A DNA stretch of 64,000 bases from Mauremys mutica (GCF_020497125.1 NC_059075.1:29486003-29550002), one strand, 5' to 3'. Shown: positions 34,843-47,417, numbered from the stretch's first letter. Notes: generated by a model from the letters alone, not told the origin. Numbers and translations are program-made.

Positions 34843-36443
34843 GTGAGTGAGGCGCGGGGGCCTGCGGGCGGGCGGGCGGGGCGGGGAGGCTCTGGGCCAG
34901 GGGGGGCGAACCCATCTGGGGATGGAAGTTGTGTGGTGGGCGGTGACTGCTCGTGATACTAACAGTTGGTGTTCAAACAGGGACAACGCACATTTGTTTC
35001 GAAATCAGCGCTATTCTGAGAATCCTTTTAGAAAATCACATTACGGGGCCGTTCCTGGCGCTTCCCGCACCATTTTGTTCCTGTCTGAACACACATTGAA
35101 TGTTAGCCTGGCTTTGTCGGACACCAGCTTTCAGTCATTGAGCTCGTTGATATTCACCAGCCCCCTGCTCTCAGAAATCTCCTCCCGCGTAGCTCCCAAC
35201 AGCCCACAGTCCAGTCGCCTCTGGGTGCAAGGAAAGTCACCTAAGCCAACAAGCAGCGGGCACCTGGGCTTGCACGTTCCAGGCGCTAGTGGCTTTTGAG
35301 GTGAATTTGGGTTGTGCAGCTGGAGTAACATGCGGGTTCTCGAGCCCGGAATGCAGGCGTGCCGGGCAGCTGGAGCGGGGCAAGCCCCTGACCCTGCTTC
35401 CAGGTGAGCACAGCGGGGCAAGCCCCTGACCCCACTCCCCGGCTGGAGTGCCGGGCAGAGGAGAGGGGGAAATTGAGCTCAAAGGGCAGATTAAAAGGTC
35501 TGAGGGACTATAGTTTGCCTGTGCCCTCCCCATTCTGGGCAGTAGCTTGGCAGGGCATTGGCGCGGAGGGAAGGGGCTGCATGACTCAAAGCACAAGCCC
35601 CGGTGTGGTGCGAACTGGGTGCCAGGTGCTCGTGTGTCATCCGGATCAATTGGCCATGAGCCTGCTGGAGTTGCCCAGATGAGCCCTGCCTCGTAGCTCC
35701 ACCATCGCCCCGAGTGTGTGTGGGGTGCACAGCAACCCCCATTTGGCTCCCTGAGGGTAGAGATGTGGATGGGAGGCAGGTGTGTGTAACTGCATGGCAT
35801 CCTTCTTTGACTCAGACCTCAGGTACTCTGCCCACACATTCAGGGGTTGCTACATAGGTAGGCACCTGGTGTGGTGATGATGGTGTTGATCTAGAAAGAG
35901 TGGAGAATCACTCATGTAGCTCATTCAGTTCCAATAGAAAACCCAGTAAACGTGTTGAACGTTTTGCACAGGAGTCATTTCTAGAGGGTCAGAGCTGTCA
36001 CAATCCCTCCGCCTTAGGGGATAGAAACATAACATTGAGACTTGTGGTGCCCTTTCCCAATAACAAAAGCAGGTCTTGTGGGCTTTTGTCTGTACCCTAC
36101 ACATAGTGTCAGTGCAGAATCACACGACAAAATGGTAGGGAACAACTTTGAATGACATGGTTTCATAGGAGGTGGAAAAAGCATGTTTCAGCCACAACTT
36201 TTGCTCCAGGTAAGCACCTGGAAAAAGAGAGTTTCTCTGTCCTCTAATCCATCCAGTTTTTTCCCTCAGGAAATGGATTTGTGAGTATTTTTTGTATATG
36301 TGGTATTAATTTGTATTATAATTTTAAAAGGTGATGTTGGGGAGGAAGAGGAGGAGGAGGAAGAAGATGAAGAAAACAACACTGATGTCAAAACATGTGT
36401 GGATGGACCTCCTTTAAAGCGGACAAAAAGTCAGCACTCCTGA
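34632..36443 (+). CDS. GON7: GON7, EKC/KEOPS complex subunit (2 exons)
   Basis: Complete: exon 1 34632-34842 and exon 2 36331-36443 join in phase 1 to 324 nt (107 residues plus stop; the human protein is about 100). The N-terminal half reads MELRAQLTGRDG, then LRVRCQP, then LSQLQEQVSALLAPLV. The C-terminal half is a run of Glu/Asp followed by NNTD, DGPPLKR and TKSQHS, matching the acidic, largely disordered family pattern. GON7 is an accessory subunit of KEOPS (with OSGEP, TP53RK, TPRKB and LAGE3), which makes t6A at position 37 of ANN-decoding tRNAs. Exon 1 is very GC-rich; exon 2 contains a GAG/GAA repeat that could vary in length. The ATG (34632) has good context. Confidence 0.9.
34843..36330 (+). 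other. GON7: GON7 intron
   Basis: A 1.5-kb GT-AG intron. It contains a short direct repeat, GCGGGGCAAGCCCCTGACCC, near 35377 and 35412. No recognised transposon. The acceptor (TTTTAAAAG|GTGATG) is weak. Confidence 0.8.
36331..36443 (+). CDS. GON7: GON7 coding exon 2
   Basis: 113 nt from GTGATGTTGGGG to TGA at 36441-36443. It encodes an unbroken run of eight Glu plus further Glu/Asp, then the basic PLKRTKSQHS end. Confidence 0.9.
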
Positions 36444-36655
36444 CTATTGTTTTAAAATCTATTTAATTTTTTTTAAAAAGACTTTTCTGCTGTTGCAAAT
36501 GTTAGTGTCTCTATTGCATTGTTATACCTCTGGAAGAAACTATTTTTGGAAACTAGACAACTGCATTTGTGTTCCTTTTGGTTAAGTTTTAGAAGGAAAA
36601 TGCCTTTTTTTCTGGTATTTAACATTACTAATAAAAAAAACTGACAAAGAGTAAG
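36444..36655 (+). other. GON7: GON7 3' UTR
   Basis: A short AT-rich UTR from the stop to an AATAAA at 36630-36635. Longer forms could use later signals, for example near 38970. Confidence 0.55.
36630..36635 (+). terminator. GON7: GON7 poly(A) signal
   Basis: AATAAA about 190 bp after the GON7 stop, followed by an A-rich then GT-containing stretch. Confidence 0.55.
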
Positions 36656-39600
36656 GTGTTATATAGTAGATTCTCTTACATGGAAAGAAATTAATTCTTA
36701 AATGTTTGGGAGGAAGAAATTATGGATTGCCAGTGGCAAGAGGAGCCTTTGTTTGCAGATGTCTCTTTACTAATCTGGCCACTAAAGTTTGTAGTTTTGA
36801 ATCTTTTAAAAGTCAATATTATTTTGTACTGCTTCTGGGCTCCCTGTATGTTTCCTGCCACTCTTAAAATAGGATGTTACATTTAAAAAAAAGAAAAAGC
36901 AAGTTACTCTGCTGAAATATTAAACTACAAGAAACAAACTAGCAACTTTATATAAGGGTGCTATTATAGGGGACTGTATAAAATAACTGGAGTATTCCAG
37001 ACCTGCTTAAATACATTAGCAAGGAAGTAGTTATTTAAAAAAAATGTTGATCAGCTTTACAAGAAGCCTAAAAGGTCTGTTTGTAATGTTGGGTAGATAC
37101 ATTTGTGTTTAACACTTAACATTACAAAGACATACGCATAGGTATTTGGAATCAGAATAATGTGGCTTTGGGTGCCACCATAATTCAAATAATAAATAAA
37201 TACAAAATGTGCCAAAATTTGAAATGGACACTAAAATACGGTGTTAAACCAATAAATACAAGAAATTGTCAGGAGAGTGATGTCAGTTATGTAACAGACA
37301 AGACACTGTTGGTATCTTAAAAAAAAAAAAAAAAGATAACCTACCTCACAACAATGTTGTACGGATGAATTGGGTTATAAAACACCCTGGAAGTGCTAAG
37401 TATTGTATAAAAATTTGTCTTTATTTGGATATGGGCATTAAGTATAGTAAGCATTGTCAGTTCTGCGGTTCACTCGGTTGACAATGTGTCTGATTTGTTA
37501 ATTAGTTTTGTGTGGTTTAGCCATTACATCAGATATGAATAAGACAAAGAAATAAACTGCTTTTATAGGACCCTTATTGTGAACCATTCATTACTTCGCT
37601 GTAGCCAGCACCAAAAGCTTGCATATTCATTAGTGACAAATCGTATCTGTCTAAGGGTTTTGCCTTGCCACCCATCATTACAGTGTTTTAAGTGCCTTCC
37701 AGAAAAAAACAATTTGGGAGTACCAAAGTCCCTGATGGACTTCATGTCTCTGTCTCACTTCCCTTTTTGGGTTATAGAGACACTGCATGAGTAGGTTTTT
37801 CTTTGCTTATTATTTTTGCTTTTTTGGTTGTTGCTGGTGTATCGTTCTGGTTATGATGGAAAAGCTTCAATCTGTTAGTATCTATAAATACTGCCATACA
37901 ATAATTAATAGTGTTTACTGTGACTACTGCTCTTGATTGGCTTATTACACATATGAAATATGCATGCAGCCAGTGTGTGCTAAAACAACCTGTCATAGTT
38001 ACCCCATCTTGATGTCCCACTCCCCTCCACCGGCTGCTTTTTCACTCACCCGCTAAATCTTGTGCAGTGAGCTCTGTGCAGGTGGAACTCTGCCCATGAA
38101 GTTCCTTACTCAAGTAAAAAGGGGGGCTTTGTAGGCCCAGTGGTCTGCCTGCACAGAGCAGCTTTGGGTTGAGCATTGGCCTGCTAAACCCAGGGTTGTG
38201 CGTTCAATCCTTGAGGGGGCCATTTAGGGAACTGGGGTAAAAATTTGTCTGGGGATTGGTCCTGCTTTGAGCAGGCGGTTGGACTAGATGATCTCTTGAG
38301 ATCCCTTCCAAACCCTGATATTCTATGACCTAGGCCTTTAGATTATAAATCCTTTTGGAACAGGGCCTAACACAATGGGGTCCTGACCTGGTTGATTGTA
38401 TCACCATCTAATATACATAAAATACACAACTGCAATAATCAGGTTGTAACATTAATCTTACAGGAATTAAGTTTACAATTGCATCTGCAACTCTACCTTC
38501 ATATGGTGGTGTTAGACATCTGCTGTAGCCTGTTCAGTTTGAATTGCATTGAGCAAGTAATGAAAGACACTTGCATTGCATGCACAAAAGAACAATGTAT
38601 TTACTCTGTAAACCTGAAATTTTACTAGCACACAAATGAAAAACAATTCATCTTTTTGCATATAAATTTGTTTGGCAGTCTGTTTCTGAGTTAAAAAGGG
38701 AGGGGTTGGTAAGTGCTGCGAGAGTGACAGAACATAAAGATGTTCAGGTTCTACTCAAGAGTTACATTGGATATCCTTCATGTAAATACAAGTGTCCTGC
38801 TACATGGTATCTAACAAGGAGAATATGGTTGCAGGGTAGTGACTTTGTTCAGTGAAGGCCTGGGACAAGAGATAACAAATGCAACAATGAACTCTGGTCT
38901 CATGTTATGCTGCACCTGTTTAGCACTAGGCAAGACATCAAAATATATGTATATTTAAACTGATTCTAAATAAAGTTTTAGAATAATAAGGCATTCAAGA
39001 CAGTGACTATTCAAACAGTGGGGGCTACATAGACTGTAATAGCTTACATGCTGCTTTGGGTGTTCTAATGAAAGGTGGATGATGCTGGTGTAATGAGGGA
39101 TGAATGTGACATCTGGCAAGTTAGCTGACTATGCTTTGCTCTTATTCTGCATGTAGTGTATGACCAGTGCCCGGTCTATTCTGTAGCTGTAGAATCTGGT
39201 ACCAGTATCTCAGCTTTCATTTAAAAATAAATTGTTTCTTGCCCTCATAATTGCAAGGATAACCTTAAAAAGATGAACAGAGTACAAATGGATGCTTACC
39301 TGAGTTGTAAGTGCCTGAACCAATAGCCCTAAGAGGTGTGAACTGCCCTGTTAATCTCACCTAGTTTGTAATAAATGCCACAATTCTGTGAACATAGAAT
39401 GTGGCATTTTTCCAAGAGGCTGTGGAATTGGCCAGTTTACTGTAGCCAGGTACCTAGAGGTGTTTTTTTCCTCCATACCCAGCTACTGTGTGCCTGTAGC
39501 TGAATCCTGGCTTTCCCCACAAATGATGGGTGATTGGATTAGGATATGTTTCCTGTACTATCTCATGTACCAAACAGTAGAGAATCAGCCACCAGAGTAA

Positions 39601-40960
39601 GAGTCTAGCTGCTAGTCAGTGCGTGGAGGTAGTGAGAGAGAGGCTAGTTAACTGCTGCCTGGAAAACAACACAGCAACCAATGATGAAAATTTACTGATA
39701 AAGCTGGCTACAAACTTCCCATCCCTCTAGTGCATAAAAACAAAGTTATGAATGAGGCTGCCTGGGTAATATGAGCTCAGGTCTGTGAAGACAGCCTATA
39801 TGGAGAACATGAGGTAGGGAATGGTTCCAGCATCAAGATACTACACTGCTAAAAATAGCTGTGTACATAGTGGAGGCACTGCTTGAATGTAGAGAGCTGC
39901 AGATGGTACACGGTCACAGGATAGTATGTCTTTACTTGCCTAAAGTTTGTTAGTGTCAAAACTGCTACTTTTACCTGTGCTAGAGGTGAGTGTAGTGTAT
40001 GTACTCTATGTGCTGCTGTAAGGAGTGTGCAGTGGAGGTGAACTCACTGTGAACAGGACATCCTGTTGGATCACCTAATTTCTGGGGATGTTGGTTTAAC
40101 AAAAAAAAATGCTTTAAAGTATTTTTTACTCTTTGAACCTAAGTCCTCTCTGTAGGTGACAGCCACTGCTTGAGTTCAGCTCAGCCAAGGGAGCAGAAGA
40201 CTGCCACATAAGCACAAGCAAAACTGGCCTTGCCCCAAACTCACTGCTCCTGATGTCTTTGTGGGCTTGTTCTCTCAGCTCAGTGTCTGCTGCTAGTGCT
40301 CTGCCTTTCTGCCAATTACCTCTCCTGCATCACCACTGCTCTGGGCCCCTTCTCTGGAACCACGGGGCAATTCTGATGTAGTCTTTTCTGTCACTTGTGC
40401 GGGCTTCCTCCGTTTCTCTTTACTCAGCTGGGTCACTTTTCCTCAGCCTGTATGTAATTGCATGGCTGAACAGCTGTCTTATCACTCTCCCAACTCCCTG
40501 CCCCACATCTGTCCACTATGGCTGCTCTCCCTGGTGCTTACTCCCTTAGGACTGCTGCTGCCTTAATAGGCCTTGCTTCTTATCTGGAGCGAATAATGGA
40601 AAAGGGAAGTGTTGGTCCATAATGAAGAGTATTCCACTGTAATGTCATGAATCCACTCAAGAGGAAGTGCTGAGTAGTCTACATTTGAGGAATAGTGCAG
40701 TCTTAAGACCAAAATTAAAAAGTGAGCATCAGCAAAATAGGTAACATTGAACCATAGAATGGAGAATAGACTTATTTAGGTTAGTGTTAAATGCATCTAT
40801 TGTCCTCTAAGCGCTAACCCACTTCTTGAAAGGCAAGTACAAAATCATATGGGGGATAAGAACTCATACACGAACTTGCTCTGTTGAGAATTTCAAACTT
40901 CTCAGTGAGAATTACAATCTATTTGTTCCCCCAGCCAACAAAAATCCAAACCAGAAAAAT
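36656..40960. other. GON7-LYSET intergenic region
   Basis: AT-rich sequence without a recognisable exon. It holds a Cry SINE (38165-38330) and poly(A) runs (37320-37335). Open frames of 60-80 codons here show no signature. Confidence 0.55.
38165..38330 (+). mobile_element. Cry-type tRNA-Lys SINE, 5' truncated
   Basis: Contains the tRNA-like GTTGAGCATTGGCCTGCTAAACCC segment and B box (GCGTTCAATCC), then the conserved body, and the CR1-like tail GGACTAGATGATCTCTTGAG..CCTGATATTCTATGA. The A box is missing. Cry SINEs are known from cryptodiran turtles, so this is lineage evidence. It is not a tRNA gene. Confidence 0.85.
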
Positions 40961-41470
40961 TTTAAAGGTTTTATTGTTTAAAAAAGGTATTCATTCACAA
41001 TGCATTTAGTCTCAAAAGACACAAAAGTTCAAGAAATGCATTCTTAAAAAATAGTAGCAGTTGTAAGATGCTCAAGTTGCTAGTTTACACAATAACTCAG
41101 TCACTTGCAAGAGTTGAGCTTGCATTCTAGGGCTTAAGTAGAACCATAGCTGATGCAAACTTTTTAAAATGAAACACGTGATGTTAGTTAAAACAATTAA
41201 TCTTTTCATGCATTAGTTTACACCATGCATGTGTGGTGAGGTCTGACTAGAGTTGGTAGTTAATATACATTCTTAAGGCTAAGAGAACACCAAACTCCAC
41301 TTTTGTAAAGTTGTCAAACCAGAAATGATCAACAAGGATGTAATGTTGGACAAAAGACCCAAGAACCAGCTACAACAATACATATGCCAGAAATAGCCAT
41401 GGAAAAAGCCTCGCAGTGAAAGGGTTTTGTTTTGTTTTTAAAGGAGACTTTTTTTTGAAACTTCAAGTAT

Positions 41471-41765
41471 TACGGTAGAACCTCACCGTTACAAACATCT
41501 CTTGAGTGGAGGTTGTCTGTAACTCTGAAAGGTTTGTAATTCTGAACAAAACATTGATCTTTCTAAAGTTTACAACTGAAAATTGACTTAATATAGCTTT
41601 GAAACTTTACTATGCAGAAGAAAAATGATTTCCCGTTATTTTTTAGTAGTTTAACACAGTACTTTATTTGCATTTTTTCCCCCATCTTTGCAGCTGCCTG
41701 TGTTCTTCTGGGTCCAAGTGAGATGTGAGGTTGACTGGTCAGTTTGTAACTGAGGTTTTATTGTA
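41471..41765. mobile_element. Tc1/mariner (Tigger-like) MITE
   Basis: The left end TACGGTAGAACCTCACCGTTACAA and the right end, reverse-complemented TACAATAAAACCTCAGTTACAA, are inverted repeats ending in TA. The interior is AT-rich with no ORF. Confidence 0.7.
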
Positions 41766-43986
41766 CCCATGACCAAAGGTAAGATATTGGACTTCACAGA
41801 TCTCTCATGTGCTCTTTTACAGCAGTTCCTATTTTCTAGTGCAAGTTGAACTGTAGTCTTATTCCCATGATCTTATTGTATTCTTCATAGGATTTGTTCT
41901 CTGATGAACAGTGTGACCAAAAAGAAGCTTTTGCACCATAATTATGAACTTGGAAACTTAACAATAATTCATTTATTTTCCACCTCTTAGAAAATTTTCA
42001 GGATTTAAAGCCCAATGATAAAATTCCCTAATACAAGCCAAGATTTTTTAAAAAGTCTAAAGTTATGCAATTTATAGAGGAAAGAAGCTGTGATTCTACA
42101 TGAATGTGAGAATCTCACTAGCGAATATCTAAAAGCCTTTAGGATGGTTAAACTACTTTTTAAAGATGACTATAATTAAATTAGTTGTTTAGACAATTTG
42201 ATATTCATTTTGATTTCTTAAGGAAATCTCCCAGTGACACAGTTCCCTTGGTGCTAGAAATGGTGGTGAGTTAGCTCCCTGCATTTCTACCACCCTCTTC
42301 TCTAATCCTACGCAAAGCAGGTCTAGACAGTAGAGTGGTAAAAATATTGGTGAGCAGTCTCTGCACTAGCCCTCTTAGTATCAAATCTTTCATAAATAGC
42401 CCCAATTATGTTACAGCTCATGCATTTCTCTGCATAGCTATTTCCACAGCAGATGCTCTCAATCTCCTAGTATAAACAAAGTGATTCTACCTTCTTCCAT
42501 GAACATCAACTGCTGAAATCATTACTGTATGCTGTCCCCATCCAAAAAGGCTCAGCCTGTTACATAGAAGAGCTGATCTGTGAAAGGCCACTCAATTGCT
42601 TGACATTGAATCAGACTGCCTTTTTTGTTACTCCTTGAAACTTCCTCCCTCGTAGGCCATTCTTCTGCAAAGACTCCTACCCACAGAGGCACAGATCTAG
42701 TTTCTTCTTTGTACCTGGCAACTTTAAATTCATGTTCTAGATGTACTTTTTAAAAAAAATTACACCATTGCAGCCAGACCTATCGGCACAGTGGCTCACA
42801 TCCTATACAGTAAGGGTAGAGAGTTTAAGAGAAGAGGATTCAGACTTACTGAACCAGTTTGAATTTTCTTAGCTGAAGGCAGAGGTGGCATGAGCCATGT
42901 ACCCTGCTTGACATTGTTAGCTTATGTTGCCCAGAAGTGTAGACAAAGGGACATTCTAGGAAACATTGGGAAACATAGCCTGACAAAGCTGGCTATTGAG
43001 ATTGCTACCAGCCAATGCTTAGAAGAAGCTCCACTGATAAGCTAACTAGGAAACAATCAAAAGGAATTTTTCAAGGCAATATTAGAAACATCTTATTTCA
43101 ATGAACGGAACTATTGTCTCAGTGGTATTTGCATGGTCCCTCTGTAATGATAGAAAGTAGGGAAGATACTCTAGTTTTAGAAACATGGAAAATAAGTTTA
43201 TATAGATTTAAACTGATTGAAAAAAAATTAAAGAAATTGTATCACAGTATTAAAGCTCTGCCTTCTGAAGGTTGATTCTTCCATTCCTGCTTAACACTTT
43301 TGCAGGACTCCTTCTTTAGATATTATACTTTGCCATTAGAACTTTGTTACACTTGCTTTCTTGTAAAGGGTAGATTGTATGTTCAGGTCTTAGCACCAAT
43401 GCTCGCATTTAAAACCACAAACAGAATTGCTCTAAATGCAAATGAAAGATTAGGAATGTTTTAGCTGCTGTGTTTAAACACGGTAACACTGAAAGCAGAG
43501 CTAGAGGGAGAAGTGATTGTAGTCTCCCCAAGATCCAGTCAGTCTCAGAACAGGTGGATGTTTCTGCTCCAGCCGTACAGTAGAATGTTAACATTTATTA
43601 TCATTATAGTGGAATTCACATAACTGACACAAAAAGGGGTATAAACTATCTTGGCTTGGGCCTACTGCTTCTGCCTCTTGGAAGACTCAGCCCTGCACTA
43701 GTTTAACATTCAGAAGGTTATCTCCACAAGGGCTAGAATCTTTATTTAGCCTTTCTGTGTTTGCCAAGCCAAGCAATGGCATTCTCAGGGGCCAAGTGGA
43801 ACTCTGAGCCTGCTGCTGAATTTGGTTAGCGGCTGCTCCTTGACAATGTGTAGCAACAATAGAAACTTAACGAGTTCCACTAAAACCAAAGGGACCACCA
43901 AGTAAACGCCTATAAGCCATACTAAAACAGGATGGTTCAATCTGATGGGGAATCATCATCGATCAGCCATTGGTTCTTGCTCTAGG

Positions 43987-44605
43987 GTATTTAACATCAC
44001 TGACCTGGAAGAAAATACAATCATCACTGATAAAGTTTGTAGATGACACAAATTAGGGGAGTGGTAAATAATTAAGAGGACAGGTTACTGATTCAGAGCT
44101 GATGCTTGACAAATTGGGCACAAGCAACGAATAAGTGTTTTAAAATAGCTAAATATATACATCTAGAAACAAAGAATGTAGGCCATACTTAGAAGATAGG
44201 GAACTCTATCCTAGGAAGCAATGACTAGAGCACAATCTATTTACCTTACCAAAGAGAAGATTAAGAAGTGATTTGATTAGTCTAAGTACCTGCATGGGGA
44301 AAAATATTTAATAATGGGCTCTTCAATCTAGCAGAGAATGCTATAATATGAGCCAGTGGGTGGAAGCTGAAGCTAGACAAATTCAAAGTGGAAATAAGGT
44401 GTACATTTTTAATAGTAAGTAATTAACCTTTGGAACAATTTATCAAGGCTCATGATGGATTCTCCATCACTGTTTTTAAATCAAGATTGGATGTTTTTCT
44501 AAAAGATCTTTAAGAATTATTTTTGGGACATTCTGTGGCCTGTTTTATACAGGTCAGACTAGATGATCACAATCCTTTCTAGCCTTAGAATCTATGCTTC
44601 TAAAT
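43987..44605 (+). mobile_element. CR1 LINE 3' end
   Basis: Begins in the ORF2 region (DLEENTIITDKVCR..HKLGEW, a degraded form of the CR1 K(F/L)ADDTKLGG segment) and ends CAGACTAGATGATCACAATC..TTAGAATCTATG, the diagnostic CR1 3' terminus. It is 5' truncated and full of stops. Confidence 0.85.
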
Positions 44606-45674
44606 TAATAGCATGGTAACCCAATTGTCAGAATTACTTGCTATGCCAAAAAGGTCACTGAAAATGGATTGTGAAATTAAGATATAGGACAACCACCCGT
44701 AATACTTCTACATTTTTTTGGAAAATAAGAAATCTGGTACTCATTGTATTTGTGGGATTATTTAGCTCACTTGTGTAGTATTTGGGAGAAAGATTGGATA
44801 TCCTTGTAGCCTTTTTTTTGTTTGCATCTCACTGGTTTTCCAGCAAAGAGTTGGACACATCTTATTCTCCCATTTTTATAGTAGTTCCCCAATGCAGAGT
44901 TAATTCACCAAAAGCTGTTCTAGTTCCACTCACGCAATGAAGCACTCAGTTACCATTCAGCAAGTGAACTCACTTACCATTAAAAGAAAAGTAGGGAGAA
45001 GAAAAAGAAAAATGAGTTTTGTAGAACTTCTGGTCCACTGCCAGTTACCAGCCTCTCTTTGGCATCAGTGAAAAGATGTTAAAGGCATCACACCTCCGGG
45101 CCTCAACCACTCCCCAACTTCTGCCTAATAAAATATGGTATTGCGTGGCCTGTAACTCAGTGACTGAGAGAAAAGGACTATCCTCACTAAAAAGCTGTTC
45201 AGCCATACTTCATTCTCATCTTTTTAAAAGGATAATTCAGAATTGTAAGCGTGCAATAGTATTTAAAAAAGGAGAAAGCAAAGTAATGTGTTAAATGCAG
45301 CTTTTATCAGCATGTTCTAATCTTTTACATTTATCACAAAAGTGTCCATTTTCATTGATTCATAGGGAAAGCTTGCATGTAATCTTTTTTGCACAGTGGA
45401 GTATGATTGCAGAAGCATATTTCCCCAAGATACTTCAGAGGGATAGTGGCAATTTTGCATCATAAGGCATCAAGTCTCTCACAGGACTCTGCTATTCTGG
45501 CTAGTACGATGGGTCCATGCTTTAAAAAAAGCTTTCTTTTTTAAATAGAAAGCAACTACTGCTTAGCCGTTTGAAAGGAAAGGCTCTTTCCATCCTCCAG
45601 TCAGAACTTCAGTCTTGTGATTAGGTCAGACATAGGTGTTGTTCCTGAAGCAGCTACTGAAACCGGAGATTGAA

Positions 45675-46070
45675 TTAAGTGTCAATCAACTGTAATCTAC
45701 TGATCTGATTAGAGGCCTTCACAAATGTTTGGTGCCGATTGCAAACAACAGCCAGGCAGATCGGAATGATGCAATAGCCCACAGTTTTGGGGTCAGCTCT
45801 TGTACAGGAATAAAGGAACAAAAACATTTGTAAATATGGTATTAAAAATATAATAGTCCAGAGCCAAAAAGGCAGGGACAGCAGTCGTGCTTTTAAGGAG
45901 TGTGTCCATGTGGTTCCTTCTTGTGGCTCTTCAGGGTGCTGTTGAATGTGCTCCAGTGCTAGTTTGTTGTAAGTCTCATTGATTTCAAAGACATAGTAAA
46001 AAGCTGCAGCACTTGCTAACAGATACAACCCCACACCAATCCATCCCATCCTCTGGCGGAAGTTCATCAT
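45675..46070 (-). CDS. LYSET: LYSET (TMEM251), lysosomal enzyme trafficking factor
   Basis: A single-exon ORF of 131 residues, starting MMNFRQRMGWIGVG and ending NQISRLQLIDT. This is the size and near-complete sequence of the conserved mammalian protein. Hydrophobic segments at about residues 10-28 and 66-89 are the two expected membrane spans; a third weaker one is at about 97-110. An NET sequon lies at residue 31. In mammals this Golgi membrane protein binds and stabilises GlcNAc-1-phosphotransferase (GNPTAB), and is needed for mannose-6-phosphate tagging of lysosomal enzymes. The exon begins at acceptor GTGCAG|AGCATGG. The in-frame sequence upstream (AWR) matches the longer human isoform, but the probable first exon has a stop just before the junction, so MMNF is the likely start. 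Confidence 0.95.
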   Translation of the reverse strand: MMNFRQRMGWIGVGLYLLASAAAFYYVFEINETYNKLALEHIQQHPEEPQEGTTWTHSLKARLLSLPFWLWTIIFLIPYLQMFLFLYSCTRADPKTVGYCIIPICLAVVCNRHQTFVKASNQISRLQLIDT

Positions 46071-46080
46071 TCTCCATGCT
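46071..46080 (-). other. LYSET: LYSET 5' UTR portion of the coding exon
   Basis: Ten bases between the acceptor (CAG, 46081-46083) and the start codon. An out-of-frame ATG lies four bases upstream of the real start. Confidence 0.6.
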
Positions 46081-46841
46081 CTGCACCTTTAACAAAAACA
46101 AGACAAGCATTCAGCACAGATATAATCCAGTGTTTGGGTCACAAATTACTTGTTATGACAGTATAACTACTAGAAACTACTGCACAGGTACATCCTGTTT
46201 GGGACTTTGGGTTTTTTTCCCCTTCTTTACATACACTAATAAGGTGTCATGCATGACTGCAACAGCATCCTAATGGCAGTCAATTACATAACCCCTTTAT
46301 AGTGATTCTGCTGGTAAAGTGAAATGGATAGCCCAGTGTCTACTGGAGACAGGGGCTTGGACAAAGAGCTAGCTGGCTGAGGCTCAATCTTGACAAGACA
46401 GAAACAGCATTAATTGTGACAAGGATAAGAAAACTGGCTAGACTTGTAATAGCAATTCTAACTAAATGGCCATTAGTGACAGTTAGGTTTGCAATTTAAG
46501 ACCTTATTAGATTTTGGGGTTCTAGGTAGCAGCCATATCAGAGGACACGTTTTTCTATCTGCATTTGGTAAGGCAAATGCAATCCCATTTTGGATGGGGA
46601 CTTGCTATACTTATTTCTTCATCGCCTCAAGATTAGACTACTGTAGTGTGCCCTACTTGGGGCTACACCTATAAAATGGCTGAAGTATTCTGAACTCCCT
46701 CTTAATCTGCATTTTTTATATGAAGCACCTAGCCCTGGTTCTCCACACTATACTAATTTCCTTTGAGCTTTAAGCACTGGCCTTGACTTTTACAGTTCTA
46801 AAAGGTTGAGACTCCCTCTATCCTCAAACCATATTACTGCA

Positions 46842-47145
46842 GGTTTCAGAGTAGCAGCCGTGTTAGTCTGTATCTGCAAAAAGAACAGGAGTACTTGTGG
46901 CACCTGAGAGACTAACAAATTTATTTCAGCATAAGCTTTCGTGGGCTACAACTCACTTCTTCGGATGCATAGAATGGAACACACAGACAGGAGATATTTA
47001 TACATACAGAGAACATGAAAAGGTGGAAGTATGCATACCAACTGGAAGAGTCCAATCAATTGAGATGAGCTATCCTCAGCAGGAGAAAAAAAACCTTTGA
47101 AGTGATAACAGATGACCCATAGAAGGTGTGAGGAGAACTTAACAT
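46842..47145 (-). mobile_element. Penelope-like tail in the LYSET intron
   Basis: The reverse strand contains GCATCCGAAGAAGTGAGTTGTAGCCCACGAAAG (hammerhead-like), TTAGTCTCTCAGGTGCCACAAGTACTCC and ACACGGCTGCTACTCTGAAACC at the end. Upstream sequence includes a TTGATTGGACTCTTCC-type block. Family placement is from memory. Confidence 0.55.
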
Positions 47146-47146
47146 A

Positions 47147-47417
47147 GGCTTTGGCTACACTTACACTTCAAAGCGCTGCCGCGGCAGCGCTTTGAAGCGC
47201 TAAGTGTAGTCAAAGCACCAGCGCTGGAAGAAAGCTCTCCCAGCGCTGTCCGTACTCCACCTCCCTGTGGGGAATAACGGACAGCGCTGGGAGTGCGGCT
47301 CCCAGCGCTGGGGCTTTGACTACACTGGCGCTTTGTAGCGCCGCAATTTGCAGCGCTGGAGAGGGTGTGTTTTCACACCCTGCTGCAGCGCTGCAAATTT
47401 GTAAGTGTAGCCAAGCC
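47147..47417. mobile_element. Nested palindromic (Harbinger-like) MITE
   Basis: The ends GGCTTTGGCTACACTTACA and, reverse-complemented, GGCTTGGCTACACTTACAAA are flanked by CATA on both sides (47143-47146 and 47418-47421). Inside are further inverted repeats: a perfect 32-bp palindrome (47166-47197), GTGTAGTCAAAGC at 47204 against GCTTTGACTACAC ending at 47325, and CCCAGCGCTGTCCGT (47239-47253) against its exact complement (47277-47291). AGCGCT recurs throughout. Confidence 0.75.

Larger units (their letters stand above)
40961..45674 (-). other. LYSET: Region downstream of LYSET (possible long 3' UTR)
   Basis: AT-rich sequence after the LYSET stop. I find no canonical reverse-strand AATAAA within the first 2 kb. 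The nearest are TTTATT at about 43594 and at about 40968, so the 3' UTR may be long. It contains a CR1 3' end (43987-44605) and a Tigger-like MITE (41471-41765). No coding exon is recognised. Confidence 0.35.

Noticed and set aside
34047..34986. Reverse-strand ORFs of 170-250 codons over the UBR7/GON7 promoter
   Set aside because: They are shadows in a CpG island opposite GON7 exon 1, with Arg/Pro/Ala-rich translations and no family match.
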